Shown: piece by piece, positions 9,591 to 21,023 of the stretch
Position numbering within the stretch: the stretch's first letter is position 1
Layout: each line of letters begins with the position of its first letter
From: Mycoplasma enhydrae
GTDB lineage: Bacteria; Bacillota_I; Bacilli_A; Mycoplasmatales; Metamycoplasmataceae
Direction of reading: 5' to 3'
Length of the DNA stretch: 64,000 bases
Assembly (NCBI RefSeq): GCF_017116825.1
Contig: NZ_JAFIRD010000002.1
Coordinates: 1 to 64,000 of the forward strand
Position numbers and translations under genes: made by a program
The notes under the pieces: model-generated
Told to the model about the DNA's origin: nothing
Database searches by the model: none
Seen by the model: the letters and a program-made list of their open reading frames with translations, nothing else

Positions 9591-10904
9591 ATGTGTATGA
9601 ACAAATCAAAAATACTACTACTAGCTTCTTTGGCAGTTCCAATTGTACCAGCTATTACAGTTAGTTGTTACAAGGACACCAAACAGGTTGAACTAAAAAC
9701 TGAAGAAAAAGATGATACCGATTCATCTAAAAAAGCGGAAGATAAAACTAAAGAAATTAAACAAAAATTAGACCAAATATTAGTTGAATTAGAAGAACTA
9801 AAAAACCAAAACAATGAAGAATGAAAAAAATTAATTGAAGAGTTTCAGGCTCAATTAGTTATATTTAAAGAAAAAATAGAAAATGAAGATTCTGAAGAAA
9901 TTCTAAAACAAATAGACGAAGAGTATAAAAAGTTTAAAGAACGTATTACTGAAGTTAAAGACGAAAAAAAGCACACCTTAAAATGAGGTCATTGAAATGT
10001 CCTAAAATTTACAGGAGATAAAACTAAACAAGAAGCAAAAACCAAAAGATTGGCTTTACTTACATTTTTAGAAAAATTTGATATTTTAGGCTTAACAGAG
10101 GTTGGTCACAAATTCGGTGTTCAGGAAATGACTAAATATCTAAACTTATATGACGGTAGTTCGAATAAATATTCATATGTAATTTCAAAAAAACTAAAGG
10201 GAGATAAATTTAATCCAAGTTCTGCTGAATATGTAGCTATTATTTATAATACTCAAAAAGTAGCTCCAGAGGCATTTGATAATGGTGAAATTGGCTATAG
10301 TTGACAAAAAACATTTGATGATGGTATTAAGGAAAAAGATGCACAATATTCTAGACCTCCTTATGGTGTTAAATTTAAATATAATTTAAAACCAGCCAAA
10401 AAAATGACTTTTGTATTTTCTCATTTTGATAGCCCTGGAGCCAAAAAAGGTGAAGGAACGTATAAAGAAACAGGAATAGGAATATATGAATATCGAGAAT
10501 CAAAGAAATTAGTAGATGTATTGGATTATTTCGATTCAATAGATGGGCAGCAAAGTAATATATTTTTTGGTGGTGACACTAACATCAAGAAAGGTAAACA
10601 AAAAATTGCTTTTGAATCTATGGGTAACAGATATAAATTTATTTTTGAAGATAGAGATGAACATAAAACTTCATTAAGCACTAAGCCTGGTAAATATTCT
10701 CAACCTTATGACAAATTAATCTATAAAACTGAATTCAAAATTTCTAACCCATTTATTTTTGATATTTGAAAAACAATAACAGATTCTTATTACATTCAAA
10801 AATTTGAAGAGCAAGGAATTGCTATTCCAAAAGGCACTAAAATAAGTAAGCCAAGTGTATTAAGTGACCACACATATTTAGGGTCTGAAATTGTTATAGA
10901 CTAA
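9591..10904 (+). CDS. mnuA: Membrane nuclease lipoprotein, MnuA type (endonuclease/exonuclease/phosphatase fold)
   Basis: A 437-residue lipoprotein predicted to degrade nucleic acids at the cell surface for nucleotide scavenging. The signal peptide MCMNKSKILLLASLAVPIVP ends in lipobox ITVSC. A Lys/Glu-rich coiled-coil stalk covers about residues 28-125. The nuclease domain follows with GHWNVLKFTG, FDILGLTEVG (metal-binding Glu), SHFDSPG, the GGDTN motif (the GDxN of the fold) and a C-terminal LSDH. These active-site blocks look complete. Two ATGs (9591, 9597) are possible and neither has a clear ribosome binding site. TATAAT lies at 9548-9553. The frame contains several TGA Trp codons. Confidence 0.85.
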
Positions 10905-10918
10905 ACTTATGATTTAAT

Positions 10919-10952
10919 TAGAGGAATGTTAGCTAATGACATTCCTTTTAAT
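10919..10952 (+). terminator. Terminator after the nuclease lipoprotein gene
   Basis: Perfect AGGAATGT / ACATTCCT stem with a nine-base loop, followed by TTTTA. Confidence 0.85.
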
Positions 10953-11114
10953 TTTTTGATAGTTATAAATTAATTACCAAAACACTTTATTTGCCTTAAA
11001 AAGACACCTTTTTAGTTATATTCAATAAAAGAAGTTAAAAATTGCTAAAATTGTTATTAACAAAAACACAAAATTTCATTTAAAAATAATAAATTAAAGG
11101 CTCAAAGGAGAAAT

Positions 11115-12770
11115 ATGAATAAAATTAATTTTTTTGCATTAGGCGGATTAGACGAAAACGGTAAAAATGCCTATGTTTTAGAGATCAATGAAAAATTATA
11201 TGTAATTAATTCAGGTACAAAAGTGCCAATAAATTCACATAATGGTATTGATACTTTAATATGTAATTATGAATTTTTAGAAAGACGAAAAAAAGACATT
11301 GTAGGTTTATTTATAACAGATGTTAAAAATGAATCTTTTTCAGCTGTTCCTTGATTACTAATGAAAATTCCCGGACTTAAAATATACACTAGTCCTTTTA
11401 ATAGAATTGTTTTATTAGATAGAATTTCAAAATATAATATTGAAACCAGAAACTATGAAGTTAAAACACTTAAATCACCCTTAAAATTAAATGACATAAT
11501 TATTAGTCCTTTTGACGTAGCGGGTGGTTTACCAGGTCAAATAGGTCTAAATTTTGAATACAGTGAAGGAAATATAATTTTTATGACCAATTTTGTGGAT
11601 GGCGATTTAGGGCCATATGGCAAAATGGATATTAAAAAAATTCAATCAATTATAAATAATGGTAAAAAAGTTCAATTATTAATACTAGATTCAGGTCATT
11701 CAAACTATCCAGGCAAAAGTATAGACAAGCTTTGAATTTCAAAAAAAATAGAATATAAATTTAAAGAAACAGCAATGAATAAAAGAATTATTGTTGGTTT
11801 ATATGATGAAGATATGATCACAGCACATGAAATTTTAGTACTTGCTAAAAGATATAATCGCCCCGTTATTACATATGGACGTAATTATTCACAATTAATC
11901 AATTTAGTAATCAAAATAAACCCAGAGTTGCAATTACCAGAATTTATTGATTATCGCTTAGCTAATGAAACAAAAAATGCTGTGATTTTAGTTACTGGTG
12001 CTATTGAAAGATTATATTTAAGATTTATAAGAATAGCTTCTAATAATGATGTTTATTTAAAACTAAAAAAAGATGATGCAGTAATTGTTATAGCTCCACC
12101 AGTAAATGGTCTAGAAGTTAATTATGCACTGACACTTGATGAAATTGCACGTAATACTTCAAATCTAATTGAACTGGGCTCGGATCAATATTATTCATGT
12201 AACCCAGCTAAAGAGGATATATATAGCATTATAAAAGCACTTAAACCTAAATATTTTATTCCTATTCAAGGGTTATATAGATACCTAGTAGTTGCATCAC
12301 ACATTGCCAGAGATGCTGGAATGAATTTTAATAATTGTATAGTTTTACAAAATGGCAGAATTGCTGAATTTGTAAACAATGAATTAGTGTCACAAAAAAA
12401 ATCAATTAAAGGTATTGGAGATACAATAATTGACGGCTTTGGTATTGGAGATATTTCTCAAGAAGTAATTAATGAAAGAGAAACTTTAGCCAGAGATGGC
12501 ATCATAGCTCTTAGTTCCTTAATTGATTATAAAACCAAAAAACCTCTTGGAGAATTACACATCACATCTTATGGAATTATTACTAAAGATAATAAAGAAA
12601 CTATTACTAAAATCGTTAATGATTTGTTTTATAAAGAATTTAAAGATGAAACAACAAAAGCACTTGATTTAAAAGCTATTCAAGAAAAATTGCGTAAAAG
12701 TATGAAAAGAAAAGTTTATAAGGTTTTAAGTAAAGAACCGATGTTTGTTATAACATTGTATGAGATATAA
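11115..12770 (+). CDS. RNase J-type protein lacking the catalytic metal site (RnjB-like)
   Basis: A 551-residue protein with the RNase J layout: metallo-beta-lactamase domain (FALGGLDENGKNAYVLEI at the start), inserted beta-CASP domain (VTGAIERLYLRFIRIASNNDV), a return to the lactamase domain, then the C-terminal RNase J domain (GDTIIDGFGIGDIS..ARDGIIA). The defining THGHEDH motif is replaced by TDVKNES at residues 68-74. The SGHG block is replaced by YSCNPAKED and PIHGEYR by PIQGLYR, so essentially all zinc ligands are gone. It is probably a non-catalytic partner, like the weak or inactive RNase J2 subunits that pair with RNase J1. The ribosome binding site AAAGGAG supports the start. Confidence 0.82.
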
Positions 12771-12800
12771 TATAATTTAAAAAGTTAAATAGGGCAACAC

Positions 12801-14048
12801 ATGAAAGAAAACATCAACACACAAGAAAACTCTGTTCCAAAACCAGAAATCTTAAAAACCAAGAAAACAAAGTTTTATTTTTTCTTAAAAGATAAGGCAT
12901 TTATATGAACAATAGTTAGTTTTGCTTTGGTTTTTTTCATTGTGATTTCTTTTTTAAATGTAAGAGGATTGACAACAATGCACTCTTATACTTTTGGTAT
13001 GTTTTTTGGTATGTTTTCGATAGTTATATATGCACTATTATTATTACTAGCACTTAAAAAAATATTCAAAATGAAGAATACCTATTCAGTGGGTGTTTTT
13101 CATTTTAGTTTGTGACGTATTAGTATCATAATAGTAACTTTAATTTTATTAGGCACTTCAATTTATTACACCAAATATAAACCAGATACTTTTACATTTA
13201 GAGATGCCTTATCTAAAATCATGTCCAAATGATACCTTGATTTCAAGGAAAGTAAAGCAGCACCTGAAAATGTAGTTTTATTACCTAACAAATGAACTCC
13301 AGGCTCAATATTTAGTTTATTTTATGTACTGTTTGCTTTTCCAGGAAAAACAGCTGGAATGGTAACTTCTTATATATTTCCAATAATTTTATTTTGCTTG
13401 GCATTTGCTACTCTTTTTGTAAGTGATAAGAGATTTAAAAAAATATTCAGAATAAAAAATAAAACAAACAAAGCTGAATCAAAAGACCATTTGCAAAAAA
13501 ATATAAATGCTAATTTAGATAAACAACTAAATATAAACAAAAACGCCAACTTAAAGGAAGAAATTAAAATAGACAGCTCTGAAATTGCTCTAAATCAACA
13601 GAAAGAGCAGCAACATCAACAAGAGCTAAATAAAAGAATCATTATAGATGAACCAGACTTTAGTACTCAAGAATTTGAAGCTGCTCTTAAAACAGAAATG
13701 AAGGAAAATAAAAGTTATTTCAATAAGGATGAACAAAACCCAGTTGCTAATTATAAAGTAACAAATGAATTTATAAATATTGAAGAAGAGTCCAATTTTC
13801 AAAATAAACTTAATACCCCTTCAAAAGAAGATATTTCAATTGCATCTTCAAAACTAAACACTTCTGAAGTACAAAACGTAAATTCTTTTAGCTATCATAA
13901 TAACATTGAAGATATAAGTTTTGATGAGCAATTTGAAGAAGAAGACTTAGAAGTACAATTAGATCAACAACCTGAGCCAACGAAAGCCAAAAATCCTCAA
14001 GAATCAAAAAGATTTTCTATAATTGAAGATAAAGAAAAGCTATTTTAG
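12801..14048 (+). CDS. Membrane protein with long charged cytoplasmic tail, function unknown
   Basis: A 415-residue protein starting MKENINTQENSVPKPE. It has four hydrophobic segments (around residues 36-55, 63-85, 105-125 and 175-205) followed by a roughly 205-residue hydrophilic tail rich in Lys, Glu, Asn and Gln. The membrane part, notably TFGMFFGMFSIVIYALLLL, faintly recalls the N-terminal membrane domain of FtsK, but there is no ATPase motor. That likeness is only suggestive. It starts 30 bases after the RNase J-like gene, and the next gene follows at 34 bases, so it is probably part of one transcript with the two genes downstream. No known family is recognised with confidence. Confidence 0.7.
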
Positions 14049-14082
14049 TTTATAGACATTTTGTTAAGGAAAGTAAATATTT

Positions 14083-15957
14083 ATGAAAAACCAAAAGAAA
14101 ATCAAGAAAAATCAATCAAAAACAAGCTTTGAGGTTATTTCAGAACGTCCATTGGATTGAGATAAGATCTTTAGTGACCAAGTACACACTATTTATGAAC
14201 CTTTAATTAGCAAAATTAAACCTTCACTTGATAAGGTTTGAAATGATGAAATAGAAGCTAAACATGGCGACACTTTAAAAAAAGTTGAATCCAGCAAGGA
14301 TAAAATTAATGATTTAATCAATGAAATAAAAAAAGAAAGAAAAGATAAAAAAATCAATGCAAAATGAGCAGCGAACTGCTTTATTGTGTTTTTTTGTTTC
14401 TTAATAGTTGGTTTATTCTTCTTAGGTTTCTTTATTAAAAACAGAAAAGTAATTAAGGAATTTAATCAATTTTTAAATGAAAGAAGCCAACAAATTAAAG
14501 ATCAACTTGATGACAATTTTTACAATTTATCGCAAATTTTTAGTAACAATTCGATTGTTGATTGAAAAAACAAAATTTTGAAGGCGATGGAAATTAATGA
14601 AATTAAATCATTTAATGATGAAGAAATAAATATGTTTCAGCAAAACGACAAATTTTATTCTTTTTATTCAATATCAAAATATGACATTCGTAATTCGGTT
14701 TTTTATGATGTTGTATATAGCACTGAGGAATGAAGACCAGTTGTAACTTCAGGTACAGCATACAAACAAATTAAAACAAAAGATGGTTGAATAACACATG
14801 CTGTTGTGGCATATCACTCAGAACCTACCCCATTTATTGATATTAAACAATCTGTTAATATACCAACAAACTATTTACCAGAGCTATCATTTAGCCCAAT
14901 TTCTAATAAATTTAGTTTAAAAGAATATAACAACAGAATAAAAAAAGGTGAATTTCTTTTAGAAAATGCTGAGTTTTATCAACACTTCAATTTTAATTTC
15001 AATGAAAAAATAAAATTTATGACTTATTTTCAGCTAAAAACTCAAGAAAATTTTGTTGAGTTTTCAAAGTATTTTAATGGCAATACACATTCTATGTTCA
15101 AGTTTGCAAGGAACTTATATACTACAAGAAATTATGTTCGTGGTCGAATAGAAATGGACTATAGATTTTATGATGTTACTCATAATTGAATGTCATTATA
15201 TTTTGATTCAAGTCAATTCATTGAGCCATTAAGCATTTATAATTTTTTACTTCAAATAATGATTTTAAATTTATATCCGATTTTCAAATCAATTACTCAA
15301 GCATATTTGAATAAAAATATAGCTTCAGAAAATTTCAGTCAATATGGAAGTTATTTATCAACATATATCGATGACAAAAAATTTGATGAGACCAGAGTCT
15401 TAAGTCATTATGGAGTTTTAACTAAAGCGGTTGCTGGATCAAAATTAATATTAAAAACCAACAGTGTGGATAAAGATGACCGCTATGTAATTGAAGGTGT
15501 ATATCATTTAAATGACACTATTGTATTACCAGTAATAATGTCTTCATATTGAGCTGAAAATTTAATAGATAGCGTTTTTAAAGAAGGGGTTATAGTTAAT
15601 GTTCCTTATACAAAATATAACTATTTTGAAGAACTTAAATTCATAGTTTATTCGCCAAAACATTATACTAAGACGCAAGGCGCATTCATGTCTTATAACA
15701 GCGATATTGAAACATCGGTTTTAATGAAAGAAGAATTTTTATCTAATGAAGAAGATTGGTCTATTAATTTTAATTTGAATATGACTCAAAACCCTAAAGA
15801 AATGACCAAGTATTTAGAATTGATTAAACAAATAAAAAATGTTAAATCTGTAATCAAGGAAGATTCTCAAATTTTGATTGATAATGATGGGTTATTTATC
15901 TTTATAAATGATGATCTAGAACCAAAAGAATTAGAAAATATTATTAATTTATTATAA
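14083..15957 (+). CDS. Large two-helix membrane protein upstream of lemA, function unknown
   Basis: A 624-residue frame rich in TGA Trp codons, starting MKNQKKIKKNQSKTSFEVISE. Residues 1-85 are charged. Residues 90-115 form one or two membrane segments (CFIVFFCFLIVGLFFLGFF). The remaining 500 residues are soluble and aromatic-rich, with the central stretch YDVVYSTEEWRPVVTSGTAY. Its position directly before lemA and the membrane-helix-then-soluble layout recall DUF3137-type partners of LemA, which I offer only as a guess. Spacing of 34 and 32 bases to its neighbours suggests an operon. No catalytic motif is apparent. Confidence 0.72.
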
Positions 15958-15989
15958 TTTAATATAGCAAAACCAAATGGAGGAAAAAC

Positions 15990-16655
15990 ATGTTATTCGA
16001 TTCAAGAACACCCCAACAAAAGGAAGGCTTTAAACCAGATGTAGATAATTCAATTAAACATCCAACAGTAACTGGAGGAGAAAAATTTTTATATGTTTTA
16101 CTATACATAATTACTCTTGGTTTCTTTTTCATTGCTGTTATTAAAAGAAAAAACCTTTTATTAGCACAAATGAATAGAATTCAAGAAGCTTCTTCATTAA
16201 TTCAAGCAGCTGAGAAAAAAAGAAGAGCAATCCTATTAAAACAACTAGATGCTGTAGTTGGATATGCAAATTTTGAATCTAAGACATTAAAAGAAATAAC
16301 TAAATACCGTTCAAAACTTAATGACTTAGAAACAGAAGAAAATCCAATTAAAATGGCAAGCGCTTTAGACACTGTTCAAAGAGGAATTAATGTTCAATTT
16401 GAACAATACCCAGATCTAAAAGCAAACCGCAGCTTTTTACAATTTCAAACTGAAATTGCCTTGCAAGAAGATGAAATTTATTCAACAATAAGACACTACA
16501 ATGGTATAGTTAGAATATTTAATTCAAGTATTTATCAATTCTGAACAAATGTTGTAGCTAAAAAAATAGGTGCATATAACCAACCACTATTTCAAGCTTC
16601 TGAAACTGAAAGACAAGACGTTGATACTAGTTCATTGTCAACAATGTTTAAATAA
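15990..16655 (+). CDS. lemA: LemA family membrane protein
   Basis: A 221-residue protein with one membrane segment at about residues 33-50 (FLYVLLYIITLGFFFIAVIK) followed by the LemA helical bundle: NRIQEASSLIQAAEKKRRAILLKQLDAVVGYANFE, then ITKYRSKL and FQTEIALQEDEIYSTIRHYNGIVRIFNSSI. These match the family pattern of a helical domain anchored by one N-terminal helix. The biochemical role of LemA is not established. It ends a three-gene run of membrane proteins and is followed by a strong terminator. Ribosome binding site GGAGG at about 15979. Confidence 0.9.
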
Positions 16656-16659
16656 TACT

Positions 16660-16680
16660 AAATGCCAGTTGGCATTTTTT
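16660..16680 (+). terminator. Terminator after lemA
   Basis: AAATGCC / GGCATTT stem, AGTT loop, T run. It closes the 12801-16655 transcript. Confidence 0.88.
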
Positions 16681-16742
16681 ATTTTCCTAATTCAAAATAA
16701 AAATTTCATTAGCTTATAAATAAGCTAATAAATATGACAATT

Positions 16743-16751
16743 TGGTATAAT
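16743..16751 (+). promoter_or_regulatory. Extended -10 promoter of gyrB
   Basis: TGGTATAAT (TGn plus a perfect TATAAT) lies 39 bases before the gyrB ATG. GAGGAG at 16780-16785 is the ribosome binding site. Confidence 0.7.
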
Positions 16752-16790
16752 TATAAAATCCAAAATAAATCACAATTCGAGGAGAAAATT

Positions 16791-18761
16791 ATGTCAGAAC
16801 AAAAGAAATATGAAGCAAGTGATATACAAGTTTTAGAGGGTTTAGAACCTGTTCGTATAAGACCAGGTATGTATATTGGTTCAACTGGTTATAAAGGACT
16901 TCATCACTTAATTTGGGAAATTTTAGATAACTCTGTCGATGAAGCAATGGCAGGTTTTGCTAACAAAATTAGTGTTACATTACATCCAGGAAACTTTATT
17001 GAAGTTGAAGATAATGGTAGAGGAATGCCAGTAGATATTCACCCTTCAACAAACAAATCAGCTGTGGAAACCATTTTAACTGTATTGCATGCTGGAGGAA
17101 AGTTTGATGGTAACAACTATAAAGTTAGTGGAGGTCTACATGGTGTAGGTGCAGCTGTTGTTAATGCACTTAGTGATTCATTTGAAGTTTGAATCAAACG
17201 TAATGGACAAGAATATTATCAAAAATATGAAAACGGTGGAAAACCCTTAGAAGATCTAAAAGTTATTGGAAGTGTTCCAGCTAATGAAACAGGTACCAGA
17301 ATTAAGTTTCATCCAGATTATACAATTATGGATAAAATTGACTTTGATTTTGGAACTATAAATGACCATATTAAACAAGTAGCCTATCTAAATAAGGGCT
17401 TAAGTTTTAAAATATCTGATTTAATAAAAGGCACTGAAAAAACATTTTGTTTTGAAGGTGGAATTGTTGATTATGTTAGAGAATTAAACAAGGGCAAAAG
17501 ATTAATCAATAATGATGTTATATATGCACATGGTTCAATAAGTGATACTGAAAAACAAACAGAAGATCAAATAGCTAATAATATACCACCTAAAAAAGTA
17601 GATATATTTGTTGAAGTAGCATTTCAGTATAATGAGGCATATCAATCTTCAGTTATTTCTTATGCTAACAATATTCAAACCACAGAGGGCGGAACTCATG
17701 AAAACGGTTTCTATGATTCAATTGTTAGAATTTTTAATAAATATGCCGAAGATAATAAATTATTTAAAAATGCAGGTGAAAAGATAAGCAAAGATGACTC
17801 TAAAGAAGGTTTAATTGCAGTTATTTCAGTTAAGCATAGTAATCCTGTTTTTGATGGTCAAACAAAAGCAAAATTTGGTTCAAGTAATGCTAGATTTGCA
17901 ACTAATAAAGTTGTTTCAGAAACTTTAGAAAGATTTTTAGCTGAAAACCCAGTAATAGCTAAAAATATTATTAACAAGTGTTTACAATCACAACGTGCTA
18001 GATTAGCGGCCAATGCAGCTAAAGAAGCTTCGAGAAAAAAAGATGGTGCTGAATTCAGTGGGTTACCTGGTAAATTAGCTGATTGTTCTTCTAAAAATGC
18101 TGAACTAAGAGAACTATTTATAGTCGAAGGTAATTCAGCTGGAGGTTCAGCCAAAGGTGGAAGAAACCGTAGTATACAAGCAATTTTACCATTGCGTGGA
18201 AAAGTTATTAATGCTGAAAAAAATGACCGTACAAAATTCTTGTCTAACCAAGAAATTCAAACAATTATTCATGCTTTAGGTACAGGTATTGGTGAGGAAC
18301 TTAATATAAACAAAGTTAAATATCACAAGATAATTATCATGACTGATGCTGACGTTGATGGTGCCCATATAACAACATTATTATTAACATTTTTCTATCG
18401 TTATTTAAAACCATTAATCGAATACGGACTTGTTTATATAGCAATGCCACCATTATATAAAATTAGTTCAGGTAAAATAGTTGAATATGCTTATAATGAT
18501 GTTCAAAAGAATGAAATATTAGAAAAATTAGAAGACAAAAAAAATATTTCAATTCAACGTTACAAAGGTCTTGGTGAAATGGATGCTGAGCAATTATGAG
18601 AAACTACTATGAATCCTGAAACAAGAAAAATGTTACAGGTTCAAATTAATGACATGGCAATATGTGATACAGTATTTACAACTCTAATGGGTGAAGAAGT
18701 TGCTCCAAGACATGATTTTATTGAAGAAAATGCTAAATATGTTTCAAACATTGACTTTTAG
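16791..18761 (+). CDS. gyrB: DNA gyrase subunit B
   Basis: ATPase subunit of the type II topoisomerase that introduces negative supercoils. The 656 residues show [11 protein letters not shown], the GHKL ATP site ([36 protein letters not shown]), the TOPRIM domain ([30 protein letters not shown]) and the C-terminal [20 protein letters not shown] ending [13 protein letters not shown]. The ending favours GyrB over ParE. The start is the ATG at 16791, directly after GAGGAG; an upstream in-frame ATG at 16734 lies before the promoter's -10 and is rejected. No gyrA is adjacent. The choline-kinase-like gene follows 9 bases downstream. Confidence 0.95.
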
Positions 18762-18770
18762 GAATTATTA

Positions 18771-19523
18771 GTGAAATTAATTTTAAATCAGGGTTTTACA
18801 AATAAAACCTATTATGACGAAGAAAATAATCAATTTATTAAAGTAAAAAGCTTTGATTCATTTAATCATAGAACACCCAATGAGTTGCTAAATAAACTAA
18901 AGTTCGTACCTAAAACAATATTTGAAGATAAATCAAGAATTATTAATGAATGAATAGAAGGCACAACTTTAAATCATGAAAATGTTTCAGAAGAAGATCT
19001 AAAGCAAATTGGCAAAATGTTAATAACTCTTCATAACTCAAAACTACCATTTTATAAAGAAAATCAAATAGCTAGACGATTTAAGGTTTATCGTGAACAA
19101 ATAGCATTGCTAAAAAGAAAAATCCCAGGTTTGGATAAATACTACAACCGAATTAATTCATTTTTAAAACATATTGATAATTCTGCTCCTGTACATAATG
19201 ATTTGTGATTATATAATTTTATTAGGACTGAAAAAAGCATTTATCTAACAGACTGAGAATATGCCACAATGGGAGACGTTCACTTTGATTTAGCATATTT
19301 TATTGAATCATCTAATCTAACTAAAAAACAAGAAGAAATCTTTTTAGAAGCTTATGGAGACGATTATGAGCCTAAATTCTTAATGGCTCATAAAGTAATT
19401 GTTAATGCCCTAATAGTTTTGTGAATCAATAAACACCCACAAAAACCTTTTGATGATTCTATGTATATCAAAAGAGTGGATAAATGAATTAAAGAATACG
19501 ATAAAACATACAAATTAAAATAA
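18771..19523 (+). CDS. Choline/ethanolamine kinase-like protein (LicA-type phosphotransferase)
   Basis: A 250-residue protein of the aminoglycoside phosphotransferase/choline kinase superfamily, which transfers ATP phosphate to a small hydroxylated amine. The catalytic loop HNDLWLYNF (His142-Asn-Asp144) and the metal-binding LTDWEYA (Asp161) followed by GDVHFDLAYF match choline kinases and look intact. The start is GTG, ten bases from the gyrB stop, with AGGAA as a weak ribosome binding site, so translation is probably coupled to gyrB. The substrate cannot be read from sequence; choline for phosphocholine-bearing glycolipids is a reasonable guess. A double-domain relative follows immediately. 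Confidence 0.87.
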
Positions 19524-19533
19524 AGAATTTCCA

Positions 19534-21021
19534 ATGTATTTAAATGATAAGCAAGATTGTATTGAAGATAAACAAAACAATGATAAATTAGATCTAATGT
19601 ACAAGGCAATAACGTCTACTTTTGGTGAGAACATTAACAAAGAAATAAAAAATGCACGATTCTATTACAACCAATTTAATAATTTATATTTTATAGCTCA
19701 ATATAAAAATGTTTGAGTTCAGATTAAAATTCCTAAAAATAGACACATGCGTGACTATAGTAATGAACAAACAGTTGTTAAAAATTTTAAAGACTATTTA
19801 TTTGTTAAAGATGGCATTATTATTAAAAAATGATTTCCAGGAGTTGATTTATTTCAAATTAAACTGACAAACAAAATTGTTTTTTCAGTTTTAAATTGCA
19901 TAAAAAACTTTCAATCTTTAAATTTAAAAGTTAAAAAGTTTAATTGAAATAAGTTTAAAATTTGTGACAAAAAATATCACGAACTGTTGCATAAATACAA
20001 AGATGATGAATTAGTTTTAAGCCATAATAATATTCAAAAGAATAACATTATTATTAACAAGTATGGTTTTGTTAAAATGGTTGACTTTGAATATGCTAGC
20101 TTAAATAATAAGTATTTTGATTTAGTGTCTTTATATTTATATACAGGTATCGATAAAAACATGATAATTGAGTTTTTTGATTTAGAGGAACAAAAATTTC
20201 ATGACTTTTTATATCTAATTAATATATATAGAGAAGCAGAATATAAAAAGGATTATTGTAATTTAACAGTCAATAAAAACAGGGTTCCTGAAACCTTAAA
20301 TTTATATAAAAGTAAGAACTTTTATGACAATAAATATATTGTTCATAAAAACCACAATCAATTTGACAACAGACTAATGATTAGTGATATTAAAGATTTT
20401 TATTTTGTACCATTTTATGTTTATGAAGATGAAAATAAAATAATTTGAAAATGGCTGGGTAACAAAAGTGATTTTGAATTAAACTCTAGAACAATAAAAA
20501 TACTAGCTAAGTGTATGAGAACCTATCACGATTCTAAAGTTGAATTTCCAAGTTATATCTTGGAAGAAAAAATAAATTGATATTTAGATAATATTAATTC
20601 ATCAGATTTGTTTAATGATATAGGACCCAAAGACTTTATTGATCAGGTTTGCCAGTGAGTCAAAGAATTAAAAATTGATGCTAACTGTCATAATAACTTA
20701 ACACTTGACAATATTATGTGAGGTGAAAATCAAAATATATTTATAATAGACTGATCAGTGGCATACAAGAACTGTCGGTTTTTAGATATAGCTTTAATGT
20801 TTGAAAACTTACATGTTAATAACATTTTAGAAAAATTCTTTTGAAGAGCATATGGAATTACCAAACCAAAAGATTTTTATAAATATAAAATAATTTCACT
20901 TTTTACGGAATATTTATATAATAAGGTTTTAAATGGAAATCCACAAAGAGCAAAAAGTGATGCAAAAAGAATTAAAGAAATACTATTTGAGCAAAGAACA
21001 ACCCAAGAAAAGCAGGTTTAA
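19534..21021 (+). CDS. Tandem double choline-kinase-like protein with Asn for the catalytic Asp in both halves
   Basis: A 495-residue protein that reads as two phosphotransferase domains in series. Half one (about 1-215) has VWVQIKI, a catalytic-loop equivalent SHNNIQKNNII (His164-Asn-Asn166) and MVDFEYA (Asp184) followed by FDLVSLYLY. Half two (about 260-480) has NCHNNLTLDNIMWGE (His386-Asn-Asn388) and FIIDWSVA (Asp406) followed by FLDIALMFE. In both halves the catalytic-base Asp of the HND motif is Asn, while the metal-binding Asp is kept. The N-lobe of half two is reduced. It follows the intact single-domain kinase by ten bases, suggesting duplication and fusion. It could be regulatory or a substrate-binding pseudokinase. 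Confidence 0.78.
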
Positions 21022-21023
21022 AT

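Noticed and set aside
11115-12770. Frameshifts or pseudogene in the RNase J-like gene because of several short open segments
   Set aside because: All breaks are TGA codons in one frame at sensible Trp positions, so the gene is continuous under the mycoplasma code. The same holds for pheT, dnaK, ktrB, the nuclease lipoprotein and both giant lipoproteins.
16734-16790. Longer N-terminus for gyrB starting at 16734
   Set aside because: The extra codons span the TGGTATAAT promoter element and lack a ribosome binding site, while 16791 has GAGGAG and begins at the usual GyrB N-terminus.
17858-18154. Minus-strand ORF inside gyrB
   Set aside because: It mirrors the conserved TOPRIM region of gyrB and is explained as a shadow of codon bias.
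16791-18761. Assignment as parE instead of gyrB
   Set aside because: The two are similar, but the C-terminal [13 protein letters not shown] and the ending [13 protein letters not shown] match GyrB; gyrB is preferred, though a full alignment would settle it.
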